Positions 17,635 to 26,555 of a stretch of 64,000 bases of DNA are shown in pieces. Every line of letters begins with the position of its first letter. Position 1 is the stretch's first letter. The DNA is from Haloarcula rubripromontorii (lineage in GTDB: Archaea; Halobacteriota; Halobacteria; Halobacteriales; Haloarculaceae), in NCBI RefSeq assembly GCF_001280425.1, contig NZ_LIUF01000002.1:682001-746000 (forward strand), given 5' to 3'. The position numbers and the translations under genes are program-made. The notes under the pieces were generated by a model. The model was not told the origin of the DNA, did not search any database, and saw only the letters and a list, made by a program, of their open reading frames with translations.

Positions 17635-19017
17635 ATGACTGACTCCAACCGACGACTCGACCGACGACGCATCTTGCAACTGAGCGCGGCAGGTCTCGCG
17701 GGCCTGGCCGGCTGTGGGACCGGTAGCCAGCCAGCCACGGACAGCAGTGGCTCGGACGGCGGCAGCAGCGACGGCGGTAGCGGCGGCTCGACCGAGACAT
17801 CCGCTGACGGTGGCTCCGGCTCGCAGATGGCCTCTTCGGTGGCGGCCTGGAGCTGGGACGTTGCGGCCAAATCGCTCGATCTCATCGACGACCCCTACGA
17901 GGAAGCCAACGGCGGGGATGTCACCGTCGAGCAGTTCGGCCGCTCGAACATGAAAGACAAGTTCAAATCGCGCATCCTCTCCGGGTCGGGCGCGCCGGCT
18001 ATCGCCACGATGGAGAGTGTCGACGCGGCTGCCTGGGTCAACACGGGCGGACTGCGCGACATCGGCCCGTGGATCGAGGACGCTGGTATCAAAGACGGCT
18101 TCGTCTCCGGGAAGTGGGGCCCGCTCACGAAAGACGGCGCCACGTACGCGCTCCCGTGGGACCTCGGTCCGGTCGGAATGTTCTACCGCAACGATGTCGC
18201 CGACGAACACGGGCTCGATCTCGAAAGCGTCGAGACCTGGGACCAGTTCATCGCGGAGGGTGAGAAACTCCCCGACGGGACCGCGCTGGTAAACTTCCCA
18301 CCGAACGACTACGACGGGATCTGGCGGATGATGTTCCGCCAACTCGGTGGCCTGCCGTTCACCGACAGCGGCGCCGTGAACATCAACTCCGAGAAGTCTC
18401 TGCAGGTCGCCCGCCAGATGAAGCGGGCGCACGACGCCGGTATCACCTCCAGTGTCGCCTCTTGGTCCAGCGAGTGGTTCAACCGCTTCGCCGAGGGCAC
18501 GATCGCCGGGCTGTACGGCGGGGCCTGGATCGAAGGGACGCTGAAAGCCGAGATCGGTGACACCTCGGGCAAGTGGCGTGTGATGAAGCCACCGGCATAC
18601 GAGTCCGGCGGTAACCGGGCGACCAACTGGGGCGGCTCGAACCTCGTCATCGCCGACCAGGTCAGCGACGCCAAGGCCCGCCGTGCCTTTGACTACATGC
18701 AATATGCGCTGGCAAACGAGGAGATGCAACTCAAGATGTACAGGGAATACGGACTCTTCCCGGCCTACAAGCCGGCCTACGAGTCGGACGCGTTCGACCA
18801 GGGGTCGGAGTTCCTTGGCGGGCAGGCCGCCGGCCGGATGTTTGCCGAGATCGCGCCGAACATCCCGAGCTACACGTACACGACCGACACGCCCGAGATC
18901 ACGAAGGCGATCAACAGCGAGTTCAAGAAGATGATCTCCGGCGACCTCTCGCCGAAGGAGGCCGTCGACAGTGCAGCCAATCAAGTCGCCGAGCGCACGG
19001 GTCGGGAGCTCGCGTAA
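17635..19017 (+). CDS. Sugar ABC transporter, extracellular solute-binding lipoprotein
   Basis: A 460-residue family 1 solute-binding protein that captures a sugar outside the membrane. The N-terminus has a twin-arginine signal (DRRRILQLSAAG) ending in the lipobox LAGC, followed by a Ser/Gly/Asp-rich linker, as normal for haloarchaeal lipoproteins. The mature part has FYRNDVADEHGLDL and the late WGGSNLVI segment typical of maltose/multiple-sugar binding proteins. The ATG at 17635 follows a TATA box and begins the signal peptide directly. It heads a seven-gene operon with two permeases, an ATPase and three enzymes for galactose metabolism, so a galactoside is the likely ligand. Confidence 0.92.
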   Translation: MTDSNRRLDRRRILQLSAAGLAGLAGCGTGSQPATDSSGSDGGSSDGGSGGSTETSADGGSGSQMASSVAAWSWDVAAKSLDLIDDPYEEANGGDVTVEQFGRSNMKDKFKSRILSGSGAPAIATMESVDAAAWVNTGGLRDIGPWIEDAGIKDGFVSGKWGPLTKDGATYALPWDLGPVGMFYRNDVADEHGLDLESVETWDQFIAEGEKLPDGTALVNFPPNDYDGIWRMMFRQLGGLPFTDSGAVNINSEKSLQVARQMKRAHDAGITSSVASWSSEWFNRFAEGTIAGLYGGAWIEGTLKAEIGDTSGKWRVMKPPAYESGGNRATNWGGSNLVIADQVSDAKARRAFDYMQYALANEEMQLKMYREYGLFPAYKPAYESDAFDQGSEFLGGQAAGRMFAEIAPNIPSYTYTTDTPEITKAINSEFKKMISGDLSPKEAVDSAANQVAERTGRELA

Positions 19018-19038
19018 CACCGCGGTTCTTTATTCCTC

Positions 19039-20163
19039 ATGTCGACCAGCTCCTCAAACCCGGTCAGAGACAAGCTCACTGCGGTCCGCGAGCGGGCCAA
19101 ACAGGCCGTCACACCGATCTGGCGGGCGTTTATCGATGCCGTCCGCCCGGCCCGACAGGCCCAGATCCGGGCGACCCGGTCGGTCGGTGCCCGGCTCCCG
19201 TTCTCGGTGAGTGCGCCGTATCTCTTCCTGGCGCCGTTTTTCATCCTGTTCAGCTCGTTTCTGGCGTTCCCGATCCTCTATACGCTGTATCTCTCCTTTC
19301 ACACCTACCAAGGGATCGGCAACGCCACGCTGTTCTGGATCGATCTCGGTCCGATCCAGTTCGAGCTGACACGCATCGCCCAACTGGAGTACGTCGGACT
19401 CCAGAACTACCAGCGGCTGCTCGGTGACGCGCTGTTCCAGAACGCGCTGGCGAACACGACGTTCATCCTGCTTGTGCAGGTGCCACTGATGATCGTCCTC
19501 GGACTGGCGCTGGCGCTGGCGCTGAACGCCTCCTGGATGCGGTTCAAGGGACTGTTTCGGACGACCATCGCCCTACCTGTCGCTGCGAACCTCGTCGCGT
19601 ACGCGACGGTGTTCCTGTTATTGTTACAGGACAACGGGCTCGTCAACACCGTCTTCCAGATGCTCGGGCTACCGACGGTCCCGTGGCTCAGCGGCGGGAC
19701 GGCGCTGATCCCCGGCCCGCTCAAGTCGGTGCTGGGGACCGGATTCTGGCCGCGTATCTCGCTTGTTGGAGCCGTCACCTGGCGCTGGACCGGTTACAAC
19801 ATGATTATCCTGCTGGCGGGGCTCCAGAGTATTCCCCAGCAGCTGTACGAAGCGGCCGAGATTGACGGCGCGAGCCGCTGGGAGAAGTTCCGCTACGTGA
19901 CGCTTCCCCAGTTGCGCCCGGTCCTGTTGTTCGTGGTCGTCACATCGACCATCGGGACCTTCCGGCTGTTCTCCGAACCGCTGATCATCTCGGAGGGCGG
20001 CGCACCGCTGTCGGCGACCCGGACCCTCGTCGTCTATATCTACAACATCGCGTTCCAGCAGTTCCAGCTCGGCTATGCAAGCGCGATGACAGTCGTGCTG
20101 GTCGGTATCGTCGCGGTCCTCTCGATCGTCCAGCTCCGGATCGGGGGTGAATCCGATGCGTAA
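19039..20163 (+). CDS. Sugar ABC transporter permease 1 (MalF-like)
   Basis: A 374-residue inner component of a carbohydrate uptake transporter (CUT1 type). After a basic, arginine-rich N-terminal region of about 55 residues it has around six membrane segments and the cytoplasmic EAA loop EAAEIDGASRWEKFRYVTLP, which docks on the ATPase. It starts 21 bases after the binding protein gene and overlaps the next permease gene by 8 bases, showing translational coupling. It forms a heterodimer with the following permease. Confidence 0.92.
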   Translation: MSTSSSNPVRDKLTAVRERAKQAVTPIWRAFIDAVRPARQAQIRATRSVGARLPFSVSAPYLFLAPFFILFSSFLAFPILYTLYLSFHTYQGIGNATLFWIDLGPIQFELTRIAQLEYVGLQNYQRLLGDALFQNALANTTFILLVQVPLMIVLGLALALALNASWMRFKGLFRTTIALPVAANLVAYATVFLLLLQDNGLVNTVFQMLGLPTVPWLSGGTALIPGPLKSVLGTGFWPRISLVGAVTWRWTGYNMIILLAGLQSIPQQLYEAAEIDGASRWEKFRYVTLPQLRPVLLFVVVTSTIGTFRLFSEPLIISEGGAPLSATRTLVVYIYNIAFQQFQLGYASAMTVVLVGIVAVLSIVQLRIGGESDA

Positions 20164-21001
20164 ACAGACCCGCGACGAAGCGATCTGGCGGTTCCTCGGC
20201 TACACCTTCGTCCTGCTCGTGACGCTGCTGATGGTGGTCCCGATCTACTGGATCATCGTCGCGTCGACGCTGCCCGAACAGGCGTTCCTCTCGGCGGGGA
20301 CCGATATCCAGCTGTTCCCCGGGTCAAACTTCTTCGCGAACCTGGAGGCGCTGCAGGCCCGCGAGAGTGTCGACTTCATCCAGAGCATCTGGAACTCTGT
20401 GTTCATCGCCATCGTCTACACGCTACTGTCGCTCGTGCTCTGTTCGATGGGCGGGTTCGCCTTCGCCAAGTACGAGTTCCGGTTCAAGGAACCGATCTTC
20501 TACGCGATCTTGGCGACACTGACCCTGCCCATCCAGTTGCTGGTCATCCCCCTGTTCCTGCTGATCTCGCAGATGGGACTGACCAACTCCTACTGGGCGA
20601 TCATCCTGCCGTGGGCGGCCAACCCGCTGGGCATCTTCCTGATGCGCCAGAACATGAAACAGATCCCCGACGCCTTGCTGGAGTCGGCCCGCATCGACGG
20701 CGCGACCGAGTTCCAGCTGTACTACCGCATCGCACTCCCGACTATGAAGTCGTCGCTGGCGGCGCTTGCCATCGTCCTGTTCCTGTTCCAGTGGAACCTC
20801 TTCCTGTTCCCGCTGGTCGTGTTGAACCAGGGCAAGTACACCATCCCGGTGGCGATCAACGAACTGGTCGGCGCCCAGCGTGTCTACTACGACCAGATCA
20901 TGGTCGCGGCAGCGCTCAGCATCATCCCGCTGTTCTTGGTGTTCCTCTTCTTGCAGCGACACTTCGTCAGCGGGATCCTCGCAGGTTCGGTCAAAGAATA
21001 A
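20156..21001 (+). CDS. Sugar ABC transporter permease 2 (MalG-like)
   Basis: A 281-residue CUT1 permease with about six membrane segments and the EAA loop ESARIDGATEFQLYYRIALP. The ATG at 20156 is preferred; a GTG at 20147 in frame is also possible. It overlaps the upstream permease by 8 bases and is followed by the ATPase after 3 bases. It pairs with the upstream permease to form the galactoside channel. Confidence 0.92.
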   Translation: MRKQTRDEAIWRFLGYTFVLLVTLLMVVPIYWIIVASTLPEQAFLSAGTDIQLFPGSNFFANLEALQARESVDFIQSIWNSVFIAIVYTLLSLVLCSMGGFAFAKYEFRFKEPIFYAILATLTLPIQLLVIPLFLLISQMGLTNSYWAIILPWAANPLGIFLMRQNMKQIPDALLESARIDGATEFQLYYRIALPTMKSSLAALAIVLFLFQWNLFLFPLVVLNQGKYTIPVAINELVGAQRVYYDQIMVAAALSIIPLFLVFLFLQRHFVSGILAGSVKE

Positions 21002-21004
21002 CCC

Positions 21005-22129
21005 ATGGCACAGATAAATCTCGACACCGTACGAAAAGAGTTCGCTGACGACGGCCGCACCATCGTCGCGGTCAACGACCTCGATCTGACTATCCGGGAC
21101 GGGGAGTTCCTCGTCCTGGTCGGTCCCTCGGGGTGTGGCAAGACGACGACGCTACGTAGTGTCGCCGGACTCGAAGAGGTAACGGCAGGCACCATCACCT
21201 TCGACGACGAGGAGGTTACAGACCTCCGCGCTCGTGACCGGGACGTGGCGATGGTGTTCCAGAACTATGCGCTGTACCCGCACATGAACGTGCGGCGCAA
21301 TATCGGCTTCGGGCTACGACTCTCGACGGATATGTCCTCCAAGGAAATCGACCGCCGCGTCGACGATGTCGCCGAGATGCTCGGCATCGAGGAGCTTCTT
21401 GGGAAGAAACCCAAGGCGCTCTCGGGCGGCCAGCAACAGCGCGTCGCGTTGGGACGGGCGATCGTTCGAGACCCCGAAGTGTTCCTGATGGACGAACCCC
21501 TCTCGAACCTAGACGCCAAACTCCGGGCCCAGATGCGCACGGAGCTACAGGAACTCCAGCACGAACTCGACGTGACCACCGTCTACGTCACTCACGACCA
21601 GACGGAGGCGATGGCGATGGGAGATCGTATCGCCATCATGAACAGCGGGGAACTCCAGCAGGTCGGGACGGCCGAGGAGGTCTACCGCAGCCCCGCGAAC
21701 GAGTTCGTCGCCAACTTCATCGGCTCGCCGTCGATCAACCTGCTGACCGCGACCATCGAGGGCGACTTGCTGAAAGGACCGGGCGAGTTCAGCTACCAGC
21801 TTGACGATCCATCGCCGGTCGAAGGGTACGACCGCGTCCGCGTGGGCATTCGTCCGGAGGACATGACCCTCGTCGAGGACGGGATCGCCGCCTCGGTGAC
21901 CGTCGTCGAACCGATGGGCAACGAGAACTTCTGTTACATGGAGATGGGCGATATCGACCTGACCGCCCGCATCGACTCCAGTCTCCGCCCGAGTCCAGAC
22001 GAGACCGTCGAGTTCGGGTTCGAGGAGACCGCGCTGTACCTGTTTGACCCCGAAACCGGCGAAGCGCTGAAGACGATGACCGACGAGACTGACGTTGCTA
22101 TCGAGGACTACGTCACGCGACCCAAATAA
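21005..22129 (+). CDS. Sugar ABC transporter ATP-binding protein (MalK/UgpC-like)
   Basis: A 374-residue cytoplasmic ATPase that powers the transporter. It has Walker A GPSGCGKTTT (about 39-48), signature LSGGQQQRVALGRA (about 139-152), Walker B VFLMDEPLSNLDAK, the switch histidine in YVTHDQTEAMA, and a C-terminal TOBE-type regulatory domain (GIRPEDMTLVEDG). The regulatory domain is typical of CUT1 ATPases, which often serve several sugar transporters, but here the gene is embedded in one operon. It follows the second permease by 3 bases. Confidence 0.94.
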   Translation: MAQINLDTVRKEFADDGRTIVAVNDLDLTIRDGEFLVLVGPSGCGKTTTLRSVAGLEEVTAGTITFDDEEVTDLRARDRDVAMVFQNYALYPHMNVRRNIGFGLRLSTDMSSKEIDRRVDDVAEMLGIEELLGKKPKALSGGQQQRVALGRAIVRDPEVFLMDEPLSNLDAKLRAQMRTELQELQHELDVTTVYVTHDQTEAMAMGDRIAIMNSGELQQVGTAEEVYRSPANEFVANFIGSPSINLLTATIEGDLLKGPGEFSYQLDDPSPVEGYDRVRVGIRPEDMTLVEDGIAASVTVVEPMGNENFCYMEMGDIDLTARIDSSLRPSPDETVEFGFEETALYLFDPETGEALKTMTDETDVAIEDYVTRPK

Positions 22130-22130
22130 C

Positions 22131-23279
22131 ATGATTATCACTGACTACGATCTCTACGAAGTACCGCCACGATGGCTGTTCCTGCGGCTGGAGACGAGCG
22201 ATGGCACCGTCGGCTGGGGCGAACCAGTCGTTGAGGGCCGCGCCCGCACTGTCCGGACGGCCGTCGAAGAACTGCTCGACACCTACCTGCTGGGAAAAGA
22301 CCCCATGCGTATCGAGGACCACTGGCAGACTATGTACCGCGGCGGGTTCTACCGCGGCGGGCCGGTGTTGATGTCCGCGATCGCCGGCATCGACCAAGCG
22401 CTGTGGGACATCAAGGGCAAACACCACGACATGCCCGTCTACGAACTGTTGGGCGGGAAGGCCCGCGACCGGATGCGGGTCTACCAGTGGGTCGGGGGCG
22501 ACCGCCCCGAGGGCGTCGCCGACGCGGCCCGCGAGAAGGTCGACGAGGGCTTTACCGCCCTCAAAATGAATGCGACCGCGGAAATGCGCCGGGTCGACTC
22601 CCCGTCTGCCGTCCAGGCGGCCGAGGACCGCCTCGCCGCGGTCCGAGAGGCTGTCGGCAACGATATCGATATTGGCGTCGACTTCCACGGCCGGGTTTCG
22701 AAATCCATGGCCAGGCGCCTCGCGAAGGCCCTAGAACCGTACGACCCGATGTTCATCGAGGAACCGGTCTTGCCCGAACACAACGACGCGCTCCCGCAAC
22801 TGGCGAGTCACACCACGAACCCAATCGCGACCGGCGAGCGGATGTTCTCCAGGTGGGACTTCAAGGAGGTTTTCGAGGACGGCTGTGTCGACGTGATCCA
22901 GCCCGACCTCTCACACGCCGGCGGGATCACCGAGGTCAAGAAGATTGCGTCGATGGCCGAGGCCTACGACGTGGCGATGGCCCCACACTGTCCGCTGGGC
23001 CCCATCGCGCTGGCGGCGTGTCTCCAAGTCGACGCCTGCTCGCCCAACGCCCTGATCCAGGAGCAGAGCCTCGACATCCACTACAACGGGACCAGCGACG
23101 TGCTGGACTACCTGAAAGACCCATCGGTGTTCCAGTACCACGACGGCTACGTCGACCTGCCGGAAGGACCGGGGCTCGGCATCGACATCGACCACAGCTA
23201 CGTCCGGATGCAGGCCGGCGAGGTCGACTGGCATAACCCAGTCTGGCGCCACGACGACGGGAGCGTCGCGGAGTGGTAA
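22131..23279 (+). CDS. dgoD: D-galactonate dehydratase
   Basis: A 382-residue enolase-superfamily enzyme that converts D-galactonate to 2-keto-3-deoxy-D-galactonate in the DeLey-Doudoroff route. It matches the known DgoD pattern closely, including VPPRWLFL, WGEPVVEGRARTV, YRGGFYRGGPVLMSAIAGID and a C-terminal NPVWRHDDGSVAEW. Metal ligands are D184 (VDFHGR), E210 (FIEEPV) and E236 (ATGERMF); H186 and H286 (APHCPLGP) are the acid/base pair, each shifted by one from the bacterial enzyme. The ATG at 22131 starts one base after the ATPase stop codon; an in-frame start at 22095 would add residues with no homology. It is the most diagnostic gene of the operon. Confidence 0.95.
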   Translation: MIITDYDLYEVPPRWLFLRLETSDGTVGWGEPVVEGRARTVRTAVEELLDTYLLGKDPMRIEDHWQTMYRGGFYRGGPVLMSAIAGIDQALWDIKGKHHDMPVYELLGGKARDRMRVYQWVGGDRPEGVADAAREKVDEGFTALKMNATAEMRRVDSPSAVQAAEDRLAAVREAVGNDIDIGVDFHGRVSKSMARRLAKALEPYDPMFIEEPVLPEHNDALPQLASHTTNPIATGERMFSRWDFKEVFEDGCVDVIQPDLSHAGGITEVKKIASMAEAYDVAMAPHCPLGPIALAACLQVDACSPNALIQEQSLDIHYNGTSDVLDYLKDPSVFQYHDGYVDLPEGPGLGIDIDHSYVRMQAGEVDWHNPVWRHDDGSVAEW

Positions 23280-23281
23280 GC

Positions 23282-24058
23282 ATGAACCGCTTTGCCGACG
23301 ACGTGGCCATCGTTACGGGGTCGACACGCGGCATCGGTGCCGGTGTCGCCGAACGACTCGCCGCCGAGGGCGCGAGCGTCGTCGTCTCGGGTCGCTCCGA
23401 AGACGACGGCAGCGACGTCGTCGAAACCATCCGCGAGGCCGGCGGGAGTGCCCACTTCGTCCGGGCGGACATGCGCGACCCTGCCGACATCGAGACGCTG
23501 GTCGAGGCGACCGTCGCCGAGTTCGGTGGCTTGGACGTCTTGGTCAACAACGCTGGCGTCGAAACCTACACCGGCGCCGACGAGGCGACCATCGACGACT
23601 GGTCGTTCGTCGTCGAGACGGACTTCCGCGCGTTCTGGCTGGCCGCAAAACACGCTTACGAACACATGGACGAGGGCGCCATCGTCAACATGTCCTCAAA
23701 CCACTCGATGGCGACGACTCCGGATATCTTCCCGTACAACGCGGTCAAGGCCGGCATCAACGGGATGACGCGGGCGATGGCTGTCGACTTCGGGCCACAG
23801 GTCCGGGTCAACACCGTCGCCCCGGGCTGGGTTGAGGTCGACCGGACCACTGGCGATATGGACGAGGAGCGCCGCCGAGAACTGGAGGGTATCCACCCGA
23901 CCGGCCGGCTCGGCTCGCCCGAGGACGTGGCCGGCGCGGTGGCGTTCGTCGCCAGCGATGATGCCGAGTTCGTCACCGGGAGCACGATCACTGTCGACGG
24001 CGGCCGCGCGGCCGTCCTACAGGACGACTTCCTGCCTGACTACCGGGAGGAACGATGA
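23282..24058 (+). CDS. Short-chain dehydrogenase, probable galactose 1-dehydrogenase
   Basis: A 258-residue SDR oxidoreductase. It has the nucleotide-binding loop TGSTRGIG (12-19), NNAG (90-93), a serine in NMSSN near 138 and the catalytic Y152-x3-K156 in FPYNAVKAG. R37 (SGRSEDD) after the second strand suggests NADP use. The start is placed at the ATG 23282; a GTG at 23273 is in frame. Position between galactonate dehydratase and beta-galactosidase, overlapping the latter by 4 bases, makes oxidation of galactose to galactonolactone the logical reaction, because no other galactose dehydrogenase is present. That role is inferred from context, not from specific residues. Confidence 0.85.
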   Translation: MNRFADDVAIVTGSTRGIGAGVAERLAAEGASVVVSGRSEDDGSDVVETIREAGGSAHFVRADMRDPADIETLVEATVAEFGGLDVLVNNAGVETYTGADEATIDDWSFVVETDFRAFWLAAKHAYEHMDEGAIVNMSSNHSMATTPDIFPYNAVKAGINGMTRAMAVDFGPQVRVNTVAPGWVEVDRTTGDMDEERRRELEGIHPTGRLGSPEDVAGAVAFVASDDAEFVTGSTITVDGGRAAVLQDDFLPDYREER

Positions 24059-26055
24059 CCGTCGGCGTCTGTTACTTCCCCGAGCACTGGCCCCACGAGC
24101 GCTGGGAACGGGACATCGAGCAGATGGCCGAGGCGGGTATCGAGTACGTCCGTATGGCCGAGTTCTCCTGGTCCCGGATCGAACCTGAATCGGGCGAGAT
24201 CGACCTCTCGTGGCTTGATGAGGCCGTCTCGCTGATCAGCGACCACGGGATGGAGGCCGTGTTGTGTACGCCGACGGCCACGCCGCCGAAGTGGCTCATC
24301 GATCAGCACCCCTCGATACTCCAGGAGGAACCTGACGGCACTCCCCGTCACTACGGGAGCCGCCGGCACTACTGTTTCAATTCCCCGGCCTACCGCGAGG
24401 AGACCCGCCGGATCGTCTCGACGATGGCCGACCACTTCGCGGACAATCCTCACGTCGCCGGCTGGCAGACAGACAACGAGTACGGCTGTCACGAGACGAT
24501 CCGCTGCTGGTGCGACGACTGTGCAACCGCGTTCCGCGAGTGGCTCCGCGAGCGCTACGGCGACATCGAGTCGCTCAACGAGGCTTGGGGGACGACCTTC
24601 TGGAGCCAACATCTCCGGTCCTTTGATGAGGTCGACCCGCCCCGACACACCGCCGCTGAACACCATCCGTCGCGGCTGCTCGACTATTACCGCTTTAGCG
24701 CCGACAGCGCCGTCGACTACAACGCGATCCACGCCGACCTGCTGCGCGAGGCCGACGACGACTGGTTCATCGCCCACAATTTCATGGGCGATTTCGACTC
24801 CTGTGACGCATTCCGCTTCGCCGACGATCTAGACCTGTTCACCTGGGACTCGTACCCGACGGGCTTCGCCCAGGACCGCCGGCCCGCTGCCGCTAGCCCC
24901 AACGAACTCCGGGCCGGCGACCCAGACCAGGTCGGGATGAACCACGACCTCTACCGCGGGGCCAAACAGCAGCCGTTCTGGGTAATGGAACAACAGCCCG
25001 GAGACGTGAACTGGCCGCCCTACGCCCCCCAGCCCGGCGAGGGCGCGATGCGGCTGTGGGCCCACCACGCCGTCGCCCACGGTGCCGACGCCGTGCTATA
25101 CTTCCGGTGGCGACGCTGTCGGGAAGGGCAAGAGCAGTACCACGCCGGGCTGCGCAAACAGGACGGCTCGCCCGACCGGGGCTACCACGACGCCGACCAG
25201 GCGGCCACCGAACTGGCCGAGCTAGACCTCGATACGGTCGATGCCGACGTGGCGCTCCTCCACGAGTACGACAACCTCTGGGCGACGAACATTCAGCCCC
25301 ACGCCCCCGACTGGGAGTACTGGACCCACATGCGCCAGTACTACGCCGCGCTTCGTGCGCGCTCGGTCCAGGCCGATGTGGTCCACCCCGACCGGGACCT
25401 CTCGGGATACGACGCCATCGTCACGCCGGCGCTGCACCTCGTCGACGACGCGCTCGCCGCGACGCTGGAAGGGGCAGTCGAAGACGGGACGGAACTCCTG
25501 CTGACGGTTCGCTCGGGCACCAAAGACCGCGCGAACAAGCTTCCGGGCGTTCCCGCGCCCGGGCCGCTCACCGACCTTGTCGGGGCAACCGTCGACCAGC
25601 ACGAGTCGGTTCCAGAGCGGCTGGATCGTCAGGTCACCTACGACGGCGAATCTTACGAGTTCCGAACGTTCGCCGAGTGGCTCGACACCGACGACGCGAC
25701 CACCGTTGGCTCATACGTCGGCGGCGTCGGTGACGGTCGCGCGGCGATCACCGAACACGAATTCGGCGCGGGCCACGTCGCCTACTGCGGCGTCTGGCCC
25801 GAGGCCGACCTCGCCGACGCCGTCGTGACGGACCTACTCGACCGGGCCGACGTGGGCTACTCCGAGCGGCTCCCGACCGGCGTTCGGGCCGCCCAACGCG
25901 ACGGCTACACCTGGGTGATGAACTTCACGAGCGATCCCGTCTCAGTGGCGCTCCCCGAGGACGCCCGTCTGGTCGTCGGCGACGACACCGTCGACGCCTT
26001 CGGCGCGACCGTCTACGAGGGCGAAGCGGCGGACCTCTCGGTCGACGAGGGGTAG
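24055..26055 (+). CDS. bgaH: Beta-galactosidase, glycoside hydrolase family 42
   Basis: A 666-residue halophilic beta-galactosidase, similar over its whole length to the known haloarchaeal BgaH. It begins MTVGVCYFPEHW; the acid/base is E142 in QTDNEYGCH and the nucleophile is E312 in WVMEQQPGDVNWPP. Cysteines in CHETIRCWCDDC (about 145-156) resemble the metal-binding cluster of some GH42 enzymes. The barrel is followed by the trimerisation and C-terminal beta-domains (YTWVMNFTSDPV). No signal peptide, so it acts inside the cell. Start overlaps the dehydrogenase stop by 4 bases; it is the last gene of the operon. Confidence 0.96.
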   Translation: MTVGVCYFPEHWPHERWERDIEQMAEAGIEYVRMAEFSWSRIEPESGEIDLSWLDEAVSLISDHGMEAVLCTPTATPPKWLIDQHPSILQEEPDGTPRHYGSRRHYCFNSPAYREETRRIVSTMADHFADNPHVAGWQTDNEYGCHETIRCWCDDCATAFREWLRERYGDIESLNEAWGTTFWSQHLRSFDEVDPPRHTAAEHHPSRLLDYYRFSADSAVDYNAIHADLLREADDDWFIAHNFMGDFDSCDAFRFADDLDLFTWDSYPTGFAQDRRPAAASPNELRAGDPDQVGMNHDLYRGAKQQPFWVMEQQPGDVNWPPYAPQPGEGAMRLWAHHAVAHGADAVLYFRWRRCREGQEQYHAGLRKQDGSPDRGYHDADQAATELAELDLDTVDADVALLHEYDNLWATNIQPHAPDWEYWTHMRQYYAALRARSVQADVVHPDRDLSGYDAIVTPALHLVDDALAATLEGAVEDGTELLLTVRSGTKDRANKLPGVPAPGPLTDLVGATVDQHESVPERLDRQVTYDGESYEFRTFAEWLDTDDATTVGSYVGGVGDGRAAITEHEFGAGHVAYCGVWPEADLADAVVTDLLDRADVGYSERLPTGVRAAQRDGYTWVMNFTSDPVSVALPEDARLVVGDDTVDAFGATVYEGEAADLSVDEG

Positions 26056-26063
26056 GAGGTCAC

Positions 26064-26069
26064 TTTTTT
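26064..26069 (+). terminator. T-rich terminator of the galactoside operon
   Basis: Six T residues occur nine bases after the bgaH stop codon, in an otherwise GC-rich context, fitting an archaeal intrinsic terminator. Confidence 0.45.
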
Positions 26070-26555
26070 CGACCCGTTTCATTGCTTTCCGCTCACTGGC
26101 TTTGTCGAACCGCTCGCCCGGAAAACGTCCGCGACGGTCAGTATAGAGAGCCGTCTATCAGATCAGGACCTCGGTCTGCCCCGCGCATAGAGAGCACATG
26201 CTGGCGGTGTACTCTCTCTACCGTGTTGCTACGGTTGCGTGGACTGCAGTGAAAACGAGTAGCTATAGGATTGTCTGGTCGACCGTGTTTGAGGCCGCTG
26301 ACGGTGAGCTGAAGGCCCACGAGTTACGCTGGACGCGTGGGACGAGAACGACGGCACTCCTCGCGAGGCAAGGCGAAATCGGTACTGTGTCACGACTGAC
26401 GGCGACATAGCCAACGCTCAGCTCCGGTCTCCCTGCTGACCTTCGAGGTTGAGCCGATGGCGGCACTCGAAGTGTAGGTCATTCCTGCGCCGAGTATGGT
26501 CGTATCCCAGATTCACCACACCGTGTTTCGAGTGGAACGCTCTGAGCCGTGGTCT
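26070..26555. other. Intergenic region without a recognisable gene
   Basis: Several short frames exist but none resembles a protein family. Coding bias is weak. No tRNA or repeat structure was seen. Confidence 0.5.

Noticed and set aside
17614-19020. A 468-codon minus-strand frame opposite the solute-binding protein.
   Set aside because: Shadow frame produced by codon bias; the plus strand carries a Tat lipoprotein signal and a binding-protein domain.
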